A DNA stretch of 64,000 nucleotides from Halieaceae bacterium (GTDB lineage Bacteria; Pseudomonadota; Gammaproteobacteria; Pseudomonadales; Halieaceae), in contig CABYEX010000005.1 in NCBI GenBank assembly GCA_902518075.1, forward strand, positions 4,516 through 68,515, written 5' to 3'. This document shows, piece by piece, positions 54,722-63,129 of the stretch. A model generated the notes under the pieces. It was not told the DNA's origin and ran no database searches. It was given only the letters and a program-made list of their open reading frames with translations. The first letter of the stretch is position 1; every line of letters begins with the position of its first letter. Both the position numbers and the translations under genes were made by a program.

Positions 54722-55410
54722 TGTCAGCGGATCGGGTGCTTTTCACGGGTCTGCCCGCCATCCTGACACTGGCAGTGCATGGGATGCTGGTCCTGATGTT
54801 GGTGGTGCGCTGGACAGGCCCTAGTGAAGTGATCGCGGCCGCTCCGAGCATTCAGCCGATTCAAGCCAGCCTGGTTCAGTCAGAGACGTTGAAGCCAAAA
54901 CCCAAGCCGAAAGCCAAACCCAAACCAAAGTCGAAACCTGAGCCTCAACCGGCGACAGAGCAGGCTCCTCAGCCAGCGCCCGAGCCCAAACCCGCGGAAG
55001 TCGAGAAGCCCGAGCCGGCGCTGGACGCAGAGCAGTTGGCGGCGTTGACCCGAAACGAGATCGATTCTCTTGTCGATGCAGAGATATCGGCCGCGGGCGC
55101 TAATGAGCTGAGCTTGCGTGACGTGGTGGCAGCCACTATTAGGGCGTCGGTCATCAATCGCTGGACTCGGCCACCCAGTGCTCGCAACGGTATGGTATCG
55201 ATATTGTCGATACAATTGGTACCGACAGGTGAGGTGGTAGGCGTCAGCGTGCTGCAGTCCAGCGGCAACACCGCCTTCGACCGCAGCGCCATGACAGCAG
55301 TGGAACGGACAGGGCGATTTCCCGAGGTTGCCAAGCTTGATAACCGCACATTTGAGGCTAACTTTCGGCGATTTCAGCTGATATTCAAGCCCGAAGACTT
55401 GAGGTATTAG
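54721..55410 (+). CDS. tolA: Tol-Pal protein TolA, short form
   Basis: A 229-residue TolA, much shorter than the 421-residue E. coli protein. One membrane helix (residues 10-30), then a Lys/Pro repeat (KPKPKPKAKPKPKSKPEPQP at about residues 58-77) replaces the long Ala-rich helix. The C-terminal domain (DVVAATIRASVINRW, VSVLQSSGNTAFDRSAM) is the TonB/TolA fold. It links inner membrane to TolB/Pal. The start ATG 54721 overlaps tolR's stop. Confidence 0.93.
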   Translation: MSADRVLFTGLPAILTLAVHGMLVLMLVVRWTGPSEVIAAAPSIQPIQASLVQSETLKPKPKPKAKPKPKSKPEPQPATEQAPQPAPEPKPAEVEKPEPALDAEQLAALTRNEIDSLVDAEISAAGANELSLRDVVAATIRASVINRWTRPPSARNGMVSILSIQLVPTGEVVGVSVLQSSGNTAFDRSAMTAVERTGRFPEVAKLDNRTFEANFRRFQLIFKPEDLRY

Positions 55411-56703
55411 ATGGTGTTAGCGAGACGCGGGTTCATTTTGTTTGCGCTGCTGCTGGCATTGGCCGCCCGCGCAGAGCTGCAGATCGAAATTAATCAGGGA
55501 GTGGAGAATCCCACGCCCATTGCGGTGGTGCCATTTGCCTGGCAAGGGGTCGGCTCGCCGCCTGCGGATGTTTCACAGATTGTCGATTCGGATCTGGCCC
55601 GCAGTGGCCAGTTCTCACCTGTCAGCCGGCGTGACATGCTGAGCTATCCCACCCGCGAGTCAGAGCTTTTTTTCCGGGACTGGCGGGCGATTTCTGCCGA
55701 GTATGTGCTAATCGGCCGGGTCACCGTGGGGTCACAGGCGCGCATTGATTTTCAACTATTTGATACCACTCGTCAGGAAGCCGTGGCGGACGGCACCGTA
55801 ACAGGACCTGTTGCGGAACTGCGTATGTTGGCGCATCGGGTGTCCGACTCAGTATATGAAACCTTGACGGGTATCCCTGGTGCTTTCGCAACGCGACTCC
55901 TTTACGTTTCGGTGACCCGCAATCCGGACGGCAAAGATTTTTATCGCCTGACGCTGGCGGATGCCGACGGGCGCCGGCCCATCGTCCTTCTGGAGGGACG
56001 AGACCCTATATTGGCCCCGGCGTGGTCGCCCGACGGCACCGAGGTGGCCTATGTATCGTTTGAGACTTCAAGACCAGCTATTTACCGGCAGAATCTGCGC
56101 ACCGGTGAGCGTGAGCAGTTGACGAATTTCAAAGGTTTGAACAACTCGCCCGCGTGGTCGCCGGATGGAGACAGTATGGCGCTGGTGTTGTCCAAGGACG
56201 GCAATCCGGATATCTACCTCTTGAATCTGAAGAGCCGCGCCTTGACCCGTCTGACCCGCCATTTTGCGATCGACACAGAGCCGACCTGGATGCCCGATGG
56301 CAAATCACTGTTGTTTACGTCAGACCGGGGCGGACGACCGCAAATCTATCGCTACGACCTGCGGACCCAAAAAATACAGCGGGTCACTTTTGAGGGGCGC
56401 TACAACGCCCGTGCGCGGGTTGCGCAGGATGGCCGCAATGTCGCGTTGGTCCATCAGCGAAACGGTCGGTACCACATCGCGGTATTTGATTTGGTGACGG
56501 ACAGACTGACGGTGCTGACCGAGACGAGTCTTGATGAGAGCCCCAGTATCGCGCCTAACGGCTCGATCGTGCTCTATGCCACCAAACGCGGTGAAGACAG
56601 CATTCTCGGTGCGGTGGCGGTCGACGGTGGTGTGCGATTCAGCCTGCCAGCCCGTCAGGGTAGTGTTCAAGAGCCCGCTTGGTCGCCTTACGTGACGCCC
56701 TAG
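55411..56703 (+). CDS. tolB: Tol-Pal periplasmic beta-propeller protein TolB
   Basis: A 430-residue periplasmic protein with signal peptide (to about residue 21), an N-terminal alpha-beta domain ([11 protein letters not shown]) and a six-blade WD40-like propeller with repeats such as [17 protein letters not shown] and [16 protein letters not shown]. It binds Pal and TolA. Starts immediately after the tolA stop. Confidence 0.97.
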   Translation: MVLARRGFILFALLLALAARAELQIEINQGVENPTPIAVVPFAWQGVGSPPADVSQIVDSDLARSGQFSPVSRRDMLSYPTRESELFFRDWRAISAEYVLIGRVTVGSQARIDFQLFDTTRQEAVADGTVTGPVAELRMLAHRVSDSVYETLTGIPGAFATRLLYVSVTRNPDGKDFYRLTLADADGRRPIVLLEGRDPILAPAWSPDGTEVAYVSFETSRPAIYRQNLRTGEREQLTNFKGLNNSPAWSPDGDSMALVLSKDGNPDIYLLNLKSRALTRLTRHFAIDTEPTWMPDGKSLLFTSDRGGRPQIYRYDLRTQKIQRVTFEGRYNARARVAQDGRNVALVHQRNGRYHIAVFDLVTDRLTVLTETSLDESPSIAPNGSIVLYATKRGEDSILGAVAVDGGVRFSLPARQGSVQEPAWSPYVTP

Positions 56704-56882
56704 GCTTTCTGTCACTGTTGGATTTCTGAAGAAAGTGTTTTTAAAAGTGGACTATTGTTGGCTGTTGTAAATGCGCTGTTCGTTTGGTGCAAAATTTCTG
56801 GGCTTCAACGCGAGAAAATTACCCATATATGCGCTACATTACGGCAAGTTGAGGTTCCAGTGACTTGGGAAGGACTAACAGT

Positions 56883-57407
56883 ATGAAAAATGTAACGCTG
56901 AGTGCGAAGTGGTTAGGTGTGGTTTTTGCTGCACTGTTTCTGGCGGCATGTTCCAGCAACGAAACCAAAGAAGCAGAAGCTGCGGCCGCTGCTGCTGCTG
57001 AGCAGGCCGCTGAAGACGCTGCCGCACGCGAGGCGGAGCAACAGGCGCAGGCTGCTGCTCAAGAGACACGTGAAGCGGCTGCTGCCAACGTAGGAACCGT
57101 TTTTTACTTTGACTTCGATAGCTCGTCGTTGACCGACGAAGCCCGCGGGCAGGTGGATGCTCATATCGCCGCGCTGCTGGGTAACAATGACAGCGTCCGA
57201 CTCGAAGGCCATACCGATGAGCGTGGCACGCGTGAGTACAACCTCGCCTTGGGTGAGCGGCGTGCGAATGCCGTGCGCGATTACATGGTCGCTAACGGTG
57301 TGCCTAGCTACCGCATCGAAACCATCAGCTATGGTGAAGAAAACCCGGTTGCTTATGGCTCTGGCGAGTCCAACTGGCAGCAGAACCGCCGCGTTGAGCT
57401 CAAATAA
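56883..57407 (+). CDS. pal: Peptidoglycan-associated lipoprotein
   Basis: A 174-residue outer-membrane lipoprotein. Lipobox LAAC is at about residue 20, followed by an Ala/Glu-rich linker, then the OmpA-type peptidoglycan-binding domain (VYFDFDSS-like strand, EGHTDERGTREYNLALGERR). I use ATG 56883, with GGAAGGA upstream, over 56865. It is separated from tolB by 179 bases, which probably contain its own promoter. Confidence 0.97.
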   Translation: MKNVTLSAKWLGVVFAALFLAACSSNETKEAEAAAAAAAEQAAEDAAAREAEQQAQAAAQETREAAAANVGTVFYFDFDSSSLTDEARGQVDAHIAALLGNNDSVRLEGHTDERGTREYNLALGERRANAVRDYMVANGVPSYRIETISYGEENPVAYGSGESNWQQNRRVELK

Positions 57408-57421
57408 CTGAGGATCTCACT

Positions 57422-58309
57422 TTGACAGTGTTACCCATCAAGCCGGCGTTGTGCGCCGGCTTTTTGTTGTTGGGCACCTCATTACAGGTTGCGCAAGTCT
57501 TTGCTCAGGACTACGTGGATGTGGAGGCGGAGCGTCGCGCCGCTTCGCAGGCACCTGTTGAAGAGGCGTCGGAGGTGGCACCCGCCGCGTCTTATCCCCG
57601 CATTCAGCCGTACTCCGGTTCTACAACGGTGGCGCAACCGCCCGTGGAAACCACAGCCGCGCCGATCACGGGTACTGATCCAGGCAGCCTGATGCTCCGC
57701 GTGCAGCAACTTGAGGCTGACGTGCGCCGACTGAACGGCTTGCTTGAGGAAGCCGCCCAGGCGCTGCAGCTCCTGGAAACACAGAGCCTCGAGCGCTACG
57801 TCGATCTGGATCGTCGTCTGGCGTCGGGTGTCGCTGCGGGGATCGATGAGAGCACAGGGTCGACGGGTGTCGCGCCAATAACTGCGGCATCGGAGACCCC
57901 TGCGGCCTCACGAGCCGTCGATGCGCAAGAGGGGGAGGAGGCCGCTTATCGGGCTGCCTACGAACTGGTGCGCGAGCGGGAGTTTAATGATGCTGTTGCG
58001 GCGTTCACGGCGTTTCTCGCCGACTTCCCGTTTGGGCGATATTCGCCCAATGCCCATTACTGGCTGGGGGAGCTTTTTTTGGTCCTGGACCCCCCCGATC
58101 CTGAATTGGCGCGACAGAACTTTAAATTACTGCTTAATCAATACCCTTCTGATCCCAAGGTGCCCGACGCCCTGTATAAGCTGGGCCGGGTACAGTTCAT
58201 CAAAGGTAACCGCCAGCGCTCGAAGGAGTATCTAGACGAGGTGATTCGGGAGTATCCCTCCCACGCGGCCGCACAGCTAGCGCGGCAGTTTTTGCTGGAG
58301 AACTTCTAG
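57422..58309 (+). CDS. cpoB: Cell division coordinator CpoB (YbgF)
   Basis: A 295-residue periplasmic protein with signal peptide (to about residue 28, QVFAQ). A coiled-coil region (SLMLRVQQLEADVRRLNGLL) allows trimer formation, and a C-terminal TPR domain (YRAAYELVREREFNDAVAAF to ARQFLLENF) follows. It couples TolA to PBP1B in E. coli. TTG at 57422 is the likely start, with GAGG upstream; a GTG at 57428 is close. It closes the operon. Confidence 0.93.
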   Translation: MTVLPIKPALCAGFLLLGTSLQVAQVFAQDYVDVEAERRAASQAPVEEASEVAPAASYPRIQPYSGSTTVAQPPVETTAAPITGTDPGSLMLRVQQLEADVRRLNGLLEEAAQALQLLETQSLERYVDLDRRLASGVAAGIDESTGSTGVAPITAASETPAASRAVDAQEGEEAAYRAAYELVREREFNDAVAAFTAFLADFPFGRYSPNAHYWLGELFLVLDPPDPELARQNFKLLLNQYPSDPKVPDALYKLGRVQFIKGNRQRSKEYLDEVIREYPSHAAAQLARQFLLENF

Positions 58310-58378
58310 AAAGAGGCCGACACGCGCTATAGGCGGACTTCGCGGTTGGCCATTATGAATTTCATGCCCTGCCGGGGC

Positions 58379-58406
58379 TTGAATTTTCACCCGTTAGCGT
58401 TAGCAT
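58379..58406 (+). promoter_or_regulatory. Probable tRNA-Lys promoter
   Basis: TTGAAT (58379-58384) and TAGCAT (58401-58406) with a 16-base spacer lie 18 bases before the tRNA, with a G+C-rich GCGCC start region typical of growth-rate-regulated stable RNA promoters. Confidence 0.45.
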
Positions 58407-58423
58407 ACGCGCCTTCTGTTTTC

Positions 58424-58499
58424 GGGCCGTTAGCTCAGTCGGTAGAGCAGTTGGCTTTTAACCAATTGGTCGCTGGTTCGAACCCAGCACGGCCCACCA
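58424..58499 (+). tRNA. tRNA-Lys (anticodon UUU), CCA encoded
   Basis: A 76-base tRNA. Acceptor stem GGGCCGT pairs with ACGGCCC. The D arm is TTAGCTCAGTCGGTAGAGC. The anticodon arm is GTTGG-CTTTTAA-CCAAT with UUU, and the T arm GCTGG-TTCGAAC-CCAGC. Discriminator A and CCA follow. The Tol-Pal-tRNA-Lys order is usual in gammaproteobacteria, though queE/queC that often lie between are absent. Confidence 0.97.
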
Positions 58500-58506
58500 T
58501 TACAGC

Positions 58507-58526
58507 AAACCACCCAAGGGTGGTTT
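58507..58526 (+). terminator. Rho-independent terminator after tRNA-Lys
   Basis: Stem AAACCACC / GGTGGTTT with loop CAAG, followed by more Ts, eight bases after the tRNA's CCA end. Confidence 0.92.
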
Positions 58527-58612
58527 TTTTTTAAATTTACCGCGATGACGCGGCAAGTCAGTAAGCGCTGTGTGATCACGACCGTAATAGTATTGTCCTC
58601 ATGGAGTTGTCA

Positions 58613-59731
58613 ATGTCCCCAACCTTTCATCCTCCGCAGCGCACACTGATGGGACCAGGACCTTCCGATGTCTCCTCGCGGGTTTTGGCGGCATCGGCGC
58701 GTCCAACGATTGGTCATCTGGATCCTGAATTTGTGAGACTGATGGATGACGTTAAACGTTTGCTGCAGTTCGCCTTCCAAACTCAAAACGAGTTGACCAT
58801 TCCGCTATCCGCTCCTGGTTCTGCTGGGATGGAGGCGGCGTTTGTCAATTTGCTGGAGCCAGGCGATACCGCCATTGTTTGCCAGAACGGTGTTTTCGGT
58901 GGACGAATGAAGGAGAACGTCGAGCGATGTGGAGCCAAAGTGGCGTTGGTGCAGGACCGTTGGGGCGACCCGGTAGACCCTGAAAAAGTGTCTGCAGCGA
59001 TCCAAGCTAACCCCAACGCTAAAGTACTCGCATTTGTTCATGCAGAGACCTCTACGGGGGTGCGTAGCGATGCGGAGCAACTCTGTCAGCTTGCAAAAGC
59101 CGCGGGTATTTTGACCATTGTGGATGCCGTGACATCTCTTGCGGGCATTGATCTAAAGGTCGATGCCTGGGGTGCGGATGTCGTCTATTCGGGCACGCAG
59201 AAATGTCTATCCAGCTTGCCGGGTATTGCACCGATCACTTTCAGTCCCGATGCAGTCGCTGCGATCACATCGCGCACCCATAAAGTGCAGAGCTGGTTTC
59301 TGGATATGAACTTGATCATGGGCTACTGGGGTGAGGGGGCAAAGCGTGCCTACCATCACACCGCACCCGTTAACGCAATCTATGCGCTCCACGAGTCCCT
59401 CCTGATGCTGGAAGAGGAAGGCCTTCTGGAGAGCTTTGCACGTCATCGTGAGAATCATGCCGCATTGGCTACCGGGCTTGCGGAGCTGGACCTTGAGTTG
59501 GCAGTTGCTGAGACATGGCGACTCCCGCAACTCAATGCGGTGTCTATTCCCGAGGGCAAGGACGATGTTGCGATCCGTTCTCGTTTGCTGGCTGAATTTA
59601 ATCTTGAGGTGGGCGCCGGCTTAGGCGAACTCGCCGGGAGACAGTGGCGCATTGGATTGATGGGCAGTAGTAGTAGCGCGGTGAATATCAATCGTTGCCT
59701 GACTGCTTTTGAGGCGGTGCTGGCATCCTGA
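58613..59731 (+). CDS. Class V aminotransferase (serine/alanine-glyoxylate type)
   Basis: A 372-residue PLP aminotransferase of the AGXT/serine-pyruvate group. LMGPGPSDVSSRVL near the N-terminus, the PLP-lysine K197 in VVYSGTQKCLSS, and VDAVTSLAGIDLKVDAWGAD carrying the pyridine Asp. I use ATG 58613, with GGAG 6 bases upstream. The donor and acceptor pair (serine or alanine with glyoxylate) cannot be settled by eye. It lies in a cluster with a PhyH dioxygenase and a class II aldolase. Confidence 0.93.
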   Translation: MSPTFHPPQRTLMGPGPSDVSSRVLAASARPTIGHLDPEFVRLMDDVKRLLQFAFQTQNELTIPLSAPGSAGMEAAFVNLLEPGDTAIVCQNGVFGGRMKENVERCGAKVALVQDRWGDPVDPEKVSAAIQANPNAKVLAFVHAETSTGVRSDAEQLCQLAKAAGILTIVDAVTSLAGIDLKVDAWGADVVYSGTQKCLSSLPGIAPITFSPDAVAAITSRTHKVQSWFLDMNLIMGYWGEGAKRAYHHTAPVNAIYALHESLLMLEEEGLLESFARHRENHAALATGLAELDLELAVAETWRLPQLNAVSIPEGKDDVAIRSRLLAEFNLEVGAGLGELAGRQWRIGLMGSSSSAVNINRCLTAFEAVLAS

Positions 59732-59774
59732 TTAGCGCGCGTCGCCCGTTCCAAAATAAACTGGGTGACGGCAA

Positions 59775-60545
59775 TCAGGTGGCGTAGTCGGGCTCCTCAC
59801 TGTCCAAAATCGCTTTGAGTTCTGCAAAATGACGACCTGCCTGTGCGGGATAGGTTTCCACCTCTCTTGCGGTTTTTTCGGCAACCTCGTCCGAAAGCAC
59901 TCTCAAAGGCTGCCTGGTCCACAGCGCTTTAATGTAGGTCTCTGCCGCGCGCTCAAAATAAAACAGTCGATTGAAGGCGTCTGCTACGTCTTCTCCAATG
60001 ACCATGACGCCGTGATGACACATGATTAGCACCTTTTTATTCGGGTCCGCCAATTGCTGGCAGCAGCGTTCAGCCTCTTTTTCAAACGCCAACCCACCGT
60101 ATTCGGTATCAATGGCGTAGCGATTGAAAAACATGGCGCAGTTCTGGTCGATGGGGGGTAGCCGCGCATCCTGCAGCGTCGACAGGACGGTCGCGTGAGT
60201 CGAGTGCACATGGAGTGCCACGCGGGCATGTGGGCACTGCCGGTGCAGGGCGCCATGCAGACCCCAGGCAGTGGGATCCGGCGCGTCGGGCCGATTCATC
60301 GTTTCCGGATCGTTGGCATCGACCAGAATTAGGTCAGAGGCCTTGATGCGCGAGAAATGCGATTGATTGGGGTTCATCAAAAACTGCGTGCCGTCTTCGT
60401 TGACGGCCACTGAGAAGTGATTCGCCACTCCCTCATGGAAGTTAAGCCGTGCTGCCCAGCGAAAGGCAGCGGCGAGATCTGCTCGTTCTCGATGATAAAG
60501 GGCTGTTGAAGCGGCCATGGGTGATGTCGAGCGCGCTCTTTGCAT
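59775..60545 (-). CDS. Class II aldolase/adducin-domain protein
   Basis: A 256-residue metal-dependent aldolase-fold protein. Zinc ligands are likely H in LHVHSTHATV and CHHGVMVIGE, and a G-rich N-terminal part (HFSRIKASDLILVD). Members cleave or add aldehyde units (fuculose-phosphate aldolase type), but many adducin-domain proteins have other or unknown roles. ATG at 60545; ATG at 60518 is an alternative. It is convergent with the aminotransferase gene. Confidence 0.88.
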   Translation of the reverse strand: MQRARSTSPMAASTALYHRERADLAAAFRWAARLNFHEGVANHFSVAVNEDGTQFLMNPNQSHFSRIKASDLILVDANDPETMNRPDAPDPTAWGLHGALHRQCPHARVALHVHSTHATVLSTLQDARLPPIDQNCAMFFNRYAIDTEYGGLAFEKEAERCCQQLADPNKKVLIMCHHGVMVIGEDVADAFNRLFYFERAAETYIKALWTRQPLRVLSDEVAEKTAREVETYPAQAGRHFAELKAILDSEEPDYAT

Positions 60546-60731
60546 AGTGCGGAGTCCAAAACAGGATCGGCTAACAATACCACCGTTAGGCCAGCCCGTG
60601 ACTGTGCAGCGAAGAAAAGCGGCTCATCATGGAGGTCGACGAGCTGTCGCCTGCTTCGTGGCTGCCGCATGATCGGGGTTCTGGCGCGTTATACTCGATG
60701 CCACGCTATACATGCTCGGCGGGGTATTGGC

Positions 60732-61526
60732 ATGACACTGCAGACTTTTGCAGCGACGGATGACACTGACGATATGGTGGCCGCCCTGCAGCAAAACGGG
60801 GCGGTGGTGATTAACTCTGTGTTACCAGAGGCGGTCTCTGAGGGATTATGTGCTGACTTACGCCCGGAGTTTGATCGCGAGGGCCATCTGTACCAAAACA
60901 CTTTTAATGGGCACCATACTTTGCGCGTGGGTGGTGTGACCAAGTACTCTTCGCATTTCTCCACGCTCCTTTTGCACCCTACCGTATTGGCCATTGCAGA
61001 CGTTATTCTCAAGCCGCACTGCGAGGTCTATCAGGTGGGCAGCACAACCGCGATCGAGATACTGCCTGGCGAGGATGCGCAGGTACTACACGCTGATGAC
61101 GCCTGTTACCCCAGTCATTTGTTGCCTTTTGAAATACAGATTTCGGCTCTTTGGGCGCTGGATGACTTCACCTTGGAGAATGGTGCGACGCGTGTGGTGC
61201 CAAAAGAGATGGGCGTGGAGAAGCCAGAAGATGCTCGCGAAGAGCATGTGGTGCAGGCCGTGATGCCCAGAGGATCAGTGGTGATCTATCTGGGATCCAC
61301 GATTCATGGCGGTGGCGCGAATCAGAGTGACGCGCCCCGAAAAGCAGTGGTGAATACCTACTGTTTGGGGTGGTTACGTCAGGAAGAAAACCAGTACCTG
61401 ACCCTGACCAAGGAGGAGCTCGCGGCTCAGTCAGATGAGATGCGGCGGATGCTGGGCTTTCAGGCTCACGGCCCTTATTTAGGCGTGTGGCCGGAGGATC
61501 CCGACGGGCTCTGGTACGAGACTTGA
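60732..61526 (+). CDS. PhyH-family Fe(II)/2-oxoglutarate dioxygenase
   Basis: A 264-residue phytanoyl-CoA-dioxygenase-like protein. Iron ligands are H120, D122 (LHADDACYP) and H192 (STIHGGGANQ), with R203 (APRKAVVN) for 2-oxoglutarate. The in-frame region upstream to 60540 is low complexity and overlaps the aldolase start, so I start at ATG 60732 with GGGG upstream. Substrate unknown. Its tail lies close to the convergent permease gene (56 bases). Confidence 0.92.
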   Translation: MTLQTFAATDDTDDMVAALQQNGAVVINSVLPEAVSEGLCADLRPEFDREGHLYQNTFNGHHTLRVGGVTKYSSHFSTLLLHPTVLAIADVILKPHCEVYQVGSTTAIEILPGEDAQVLHADDACYPSHLLPFEIQISALWALDDFTLENGATRVVPKEMGVEKPEDAREEHVVQAVMPRGSVVIYLGSTIHGGGANQSDAPRKAVVNTYCLGWLRQEENQYLTLTKEELAAQSDEMRRMLGFQAHGPYLGVWPEDPDGLWYET

Positions 61527-61582
61527 ACCACAATGACCTCGCCACTGCGGCTTTGTCTTCATGCCGAAAGTTAGGCTGCAAC

Positions 61583-62995
61583 CTACCCCGCCGGACGAGG
61601 ATCTCTGGCAAACAGCGGATAAAGTGCCGGACCAGACAACAGTGCTACCAGACCCGCGATCCCGTACCAACCGATTTCCAATCCCAGCAAGTTGAAACGA
61701 TCCAGCCCCCAGAGGACGACACTCTGATCCGTGATGGTGATACTCATCATGAAGGCGATCAGACACAGCGGTGGAACGATCAGGATGACCAGCGTGCAGG
61801 TGCCGCCCGGTATTGTGAAGGGTCGTACCAAGCCGGGCTCCTTCGCCCGCAGTCGCACCGCTGCAATAAAGATCAGGGCGTATGAGGCCACCATCAGCAA
61901 CACATCAATGATGACGAGGCTCTGAAAGGGGCCAATGACGAGCACTGCGTTCACGCCTGCAATAAGTAGTAGCGCCACTACGGGTGTACCAAAGCGATTA
62001 TTGAATACCTCGAGGGGCTTTGGTAGAAGGCCGTCTGCCGCCAGTTTTTGCAGCGGGCGGGCGCCTGAGGCCATGTAATCCAGATACAGCGCTAGATTCC
62101 CCAAGACCACAGATGCTAGTAGCGCGTGACCAAGCGCAGCACCACCCAGTGCACGCCCGATATCGACGAAAGACACCGCGCCCTCTGTTCCATCTACCGA
62201 GAACAGCTCCCACTGTCCAAAGGCGGCCAAGCTGGCGAGGGTGGGCAGGAGATACATCAGTGCCACAAAGGGGAGTGCTAGCATCAGGGCTTTAGGAATG
62301 ATGCGCTGAGGCTCCTCGATTTCTCCCGCCAGCGTCGACATGGACTCATAGCCTGAGTAAAACCACATACCAATACTGAGCCCCACGATGAGCGCTCCAT
62401 CCGCACCCAGCAGATCGGTGTCAGGAGGTGTCATCGGTGTGAACGGGTTGAACTGCCAATTGGCGACTCCAATGACGGCTAGCACAAGAATCGGCGAAAT
62501 GATCAGAATCGCAAACAAACTCGACCCGATAGCCACAATCTTGATGCCCAAGACGTTGACGACGGTACACACGGCGATGACGGCCCAGCAGATCGCGTAA
62601 TACAGCCCATCGCCGAAGCCGATTTGATTTTGAAGGTAGGTGGCACTGAGGACGATGTATAACGAGGTGTCGACGAGCAGGGCCAGCGACCACCACCACC
62701 CCGCTTGAAAACCCCAAAACTGGCCCAATCCTCGCCGTGTCCACACATAAAAACCGCCGCTGTCGGGTATTGCGGAACCTAACTCGCCGGCGATCAGCGC
62801 CATGGGAAGCGCCCAAATGATGGGTAGTACCAGCAACAGCAACAAGGTCAGGCCGGGGCCGGAGGAGGCCACCATCTCCTCTATGCCAAACGAACCGCCT
62901 GACACGAAGATATAGATCATGAAGAACGCACTGAAGAGCGGTACGCGGGTACGTTTCGTAGTATTCACTGCTGCTCCGTTCACGTCCTCAGACAC
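61583..62995 (-). CDS. APC-family amino acid/amine permease
   Basis: A 470-residue polytopic transporter with about 12 hydrophobic segments. The GGSFGIEEMVASSGPGL N-terminal motif and the SGGFYVWTRRGLGQFWGFQAGW stretch are typical of the APC superfamily (basic amino acid/polyamine type). GTG at 62995 starts it, with GGGG upstream. It may import the substrate of the neighbouring oxygenases. Confidence 0.93.
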   Translation of the reverse strand: MSEDVNGAAVNTTKRTRVPLFSAFFMIYIFVSGGSFGIEEMVASSGPGLTLLLLLVLPIIWALPMALIAGELGSAIPDSGGFYVWTRRGLGQFWGFQAGWWWSLALLVDTSLYIVLSATYLQNQIGFGDGLYYAICWAVIAVCTVVNVLGIKIVAIGSSLFAILIISPILVLAVIGVANWQFNPFTPMTPPDTDLLGADGALIVGLSIGMWFYSGYESMSTLAGEIEEPQRIIPKALMLALPFVALMYLLPTLASLAAFGQWELFSVDGTEGAVSFVDIGRALGGAALGHALLASVVLGNLALYLDYMASGARPLQKLAADGLLPKPLEVFNNRFGTPVVALLLIAGVNAVLVIGPFQSLVIIDVLLMVASYALIFIAAVRLRAKEPGLVRPFTIPGGTCTLVILIVPPLCLIAFMMSITITDQSVVLWGLDRFNLLGLEIGWYGIAGLVALLSGPALYPLFARDPRPAG

Positions 62996-63129
62996 CGCAT
63001 GCCCCTTTTACATTTCATAATGGGAGGGCAATGCGCGTCGAGTGACTGCGTGGACACAGTCACAGCTAGTGGCTGGAGAGAACCATCCCGTTCGGCGCCA
63101 AATGTACTACATGAGCCACCTTCAATCTT

